The notes beneath the pieces are model-generated. The model was not told the DNA's origin. It worked only from the letters and a program-made list of their open reading frames with translations, and did no database searches. From an uncultured Planctomycetaceae bacterium (GTDB lineage: Bacteria; Planctomycetota; Planctomycetia; Pirellulales; UBA1268): a stretch of 6,938 bases of DNA. Made by a program: the position numbers and the translations under genes. Location of the stretch: contig CAISKG010000597.1 of NCBI GenBank assembly GCA_903885855.1, positions 1 through 6,938 on the forward strand, in the 5' to 3' direction. Positions within the stretch are counted from its first letter, which is position 1; each line of letters opens with the position of its first letter. This document shows positions 6,193-6,938 of this stretch, piece after piece.

Positions 6193-6938
6193 ATGCTCCG
6201 CCCCCGCTGCCGCCTGGCCACGGCGCTGGTCGCCGTGTGCCTCGTCCCCACTGCGGCCTTCCGGGCCGCCGCGCAGGACGGGCCCGCCGCCGCGCCCGAC
6301 GCGGAGCCGGTGCCCGCCGCGGCGCGAGCGGCCGACCGGACCCTCGCCATCACCATCGGCGGCCTCGAGCGCCGGGCCATGCTGCACGTGCCGCCGGCAC
6401 CGGCCGAGGCGCCGCCGGGGGGCTGGCCGGTGGTGGTCGCGCTCCACGGTGCCGCCATGAACGGCCCGATGATGGCCTGGTTCAGCGGGCTCTCCGCCAC
6501 CGCCGACGCGGAAGGCTTCGTCGTCGTCTATCCCGACGGCACCGGCCGCGGGCCGTTCCTGGTGTGGAACGCGGGGGGCTTCGGCGGGGGCGCCGGCCGG
6601 CCCGACGACGTGGCCTTCATCGACCGGCTCCTCGACGCGGTCGCGGAAGCCGTGCCGGCCGACCCGAAGCGGGTGTACGCCTGCGGCATGAGCAACGGCG
6701 GGATGATGTGCTACCGCCTGGCGACCGAGCTGCCCGGACGGTTCGCCGCCATCGCGCCGGTCGCCGGCACGAACATGCGCCCCGACCCGCCGCCGCCACG
6801 GCCGGTGCCCCTGATCCACTTCCATGGCACCGCCGACTCGATCGTTCCCTACGGCCCCGAGGTCGCGGCGGCCGGCGCCGACGCCGCCGACGGCGGCGAC
6901 GGCGGCGCGGGGGCCCGGACGGGGCGCCGCGGCCCGCG
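6193..6938 (+). CDS. Secreted alpha/beta-hydrolase, LpqC / PHB-depolymerase-like esterase, 3'-truncated by the window edge
   Basis: The frame runs open to the window end, giving 248 visible residues. Residues 1-27 look like a signal peptide: basic start (MLRPRCR), hydrophobic core (LATALVAVCLV), and an Ala-rich cleavage region before QD. An Ala/Pro-rich linker follows to about residue 48. The alpha/beta-hydrolase core then shows VVVALHG (H85 of the oxyanion region), VVYPDGTG, a DDVAFIDRLLD stretch typical of the LpqC/Esterase_PHB family, the nucleophile elbow GMSNGGM (Ser167, codon 6691-6693), and HGTADSIVPY carrying the probable catalytic Asp215. The catalytic His and the C-terminus lie beyond the window. 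It likely cleaves ester bonds outside the cytoplasm; members of this family include polyhydroxybutyrate depolymerases and feruloyl or acetyl xylan esterases, so the substrate cannot be named. From residue 224 the sequence becomes an odd Ala/Gly/Asp-rich run. Confidence 0.88.
   Translation, partial: MLRPRCRLATALVAVCLVPTAAFRAAAQDGPAAAPDAEPVPAAARAADRTLAITIGGLERRAMLHVPPAPAEAPPGGWPVVVALHGAAMNGPMMAWFSGLSATADAEGFVVVYPDGTGRGPFLVWNAGGFGGGAGRPDDVAFIDRLLDAVAEAVPADPKRVYACGMSNGGMMCYRLATELPGRFAAIAPVAGTNMRPDPPPPRPVPLIHFHGTADSIVPYGPEVAAAGADAADGGDGGAGARTGRRGP
6862..6915 (+). repeat. Low-complexity GCC/GGC tract in the esterase gene
   Basis: These bases encode 18 residues made almost only of Ala, Gly and Asp (residues 224-241). 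They include a short hairpin, GCCGCC-GAC-GGCGGC (6883-6897). The tract follows the catalytic-Asp motif, where family members usually have a short loop. It may be a real loop insertion, or a place where slippage or a sequencing error changed the frame. Confidence 0.6.

Noticed and set aside
3572..6460. A 962-codon plus-strand frame overlapping rnhA, recG and the esterase
   Set aside because: It is the out-of-frame reading of rnhA and recG. The product is a monotonous Arg/Ala/Gly/Pro string with no recognisable domain.
2976..6500. A 1174-codon open frame on the minus strand running opposite the kinase 3' end, rnhA, recG and the esterase start
   Set aside because: It mirrors conserved genes on the plus strand, has Arg/Gly/His/Pro-rich composition with no motif, and long antisense frames are expected where stop codons are rare at very high GC.

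Overview
The window is very GC-rich, with codon third positions almost always G or C, and is packed with protein genes that all read on the plus strand. I read five: the 3' part of priA (replication restart helicase), a membrane histidine kinase with a periplasmic CXXCH haem motif, rnhA (RNase HI), recG (branch-migrating helicase), and the 5' part of a secreted esterase of the LpqC / PHB-depolymerase type. There are no RNA genes, insertion sequences, CRISPR arrays or gene-free stretches over 300 bases. The host is a Gram-negative-type bacterium: it has a sensor with a periplasmic c-haem site and an exported esterase. High GC, a DUF3365-like haem kinase and an LpqC-type esterase together suggest a Planctomycete (Pirellulales-like). 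This is inference from style, not proof.

Layout. Bases 1-1646 are priA, with its N-terminal DNA-binding part lying before the window. After an 85-base gap comes the haem histidine kinase (1732-3432). A 68-base gap holds a perfect 18-base palindrome and a -10-like hexamer, then rnhA (3501-3983) follows. recG (3993-6170) begins nine bases after the rnhA stop, with no Shine-Dalgarno next to its start. Twenty-two bases later a signal-peptide esterase begins (6193) behind a good GGAGGA and runs off the end.

How the genes may work together. PriA, RNase HI and RecG act on the same DNA problems: R-loops, D-loops and stalled replication forks. In E. coli their genes interact genetically, and here they sit almost side by side. 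The kinase between them has no adjacent response regulator and looks like a redox or gas sensor at the envelope; whether its placement matters is open. The esterase is probably a passenger sharing the recG transcript.

The core genes are recognisable families, so I do not claim an undescribed system. The points most worth a second look are the restart/R-loop gene grouping with an embedded haem sensor, a possible leaderless recG start whose -10-like hexamer overlaps the rnhA stop codon, recurring TA-N3-T hexamers in front of three genes, the palindrome at the rnhA ribosome binding site, a Gly-to-Ala change in RecG motif VI, and a low-complexity insertion just after the catalytic Asp of the esterase.
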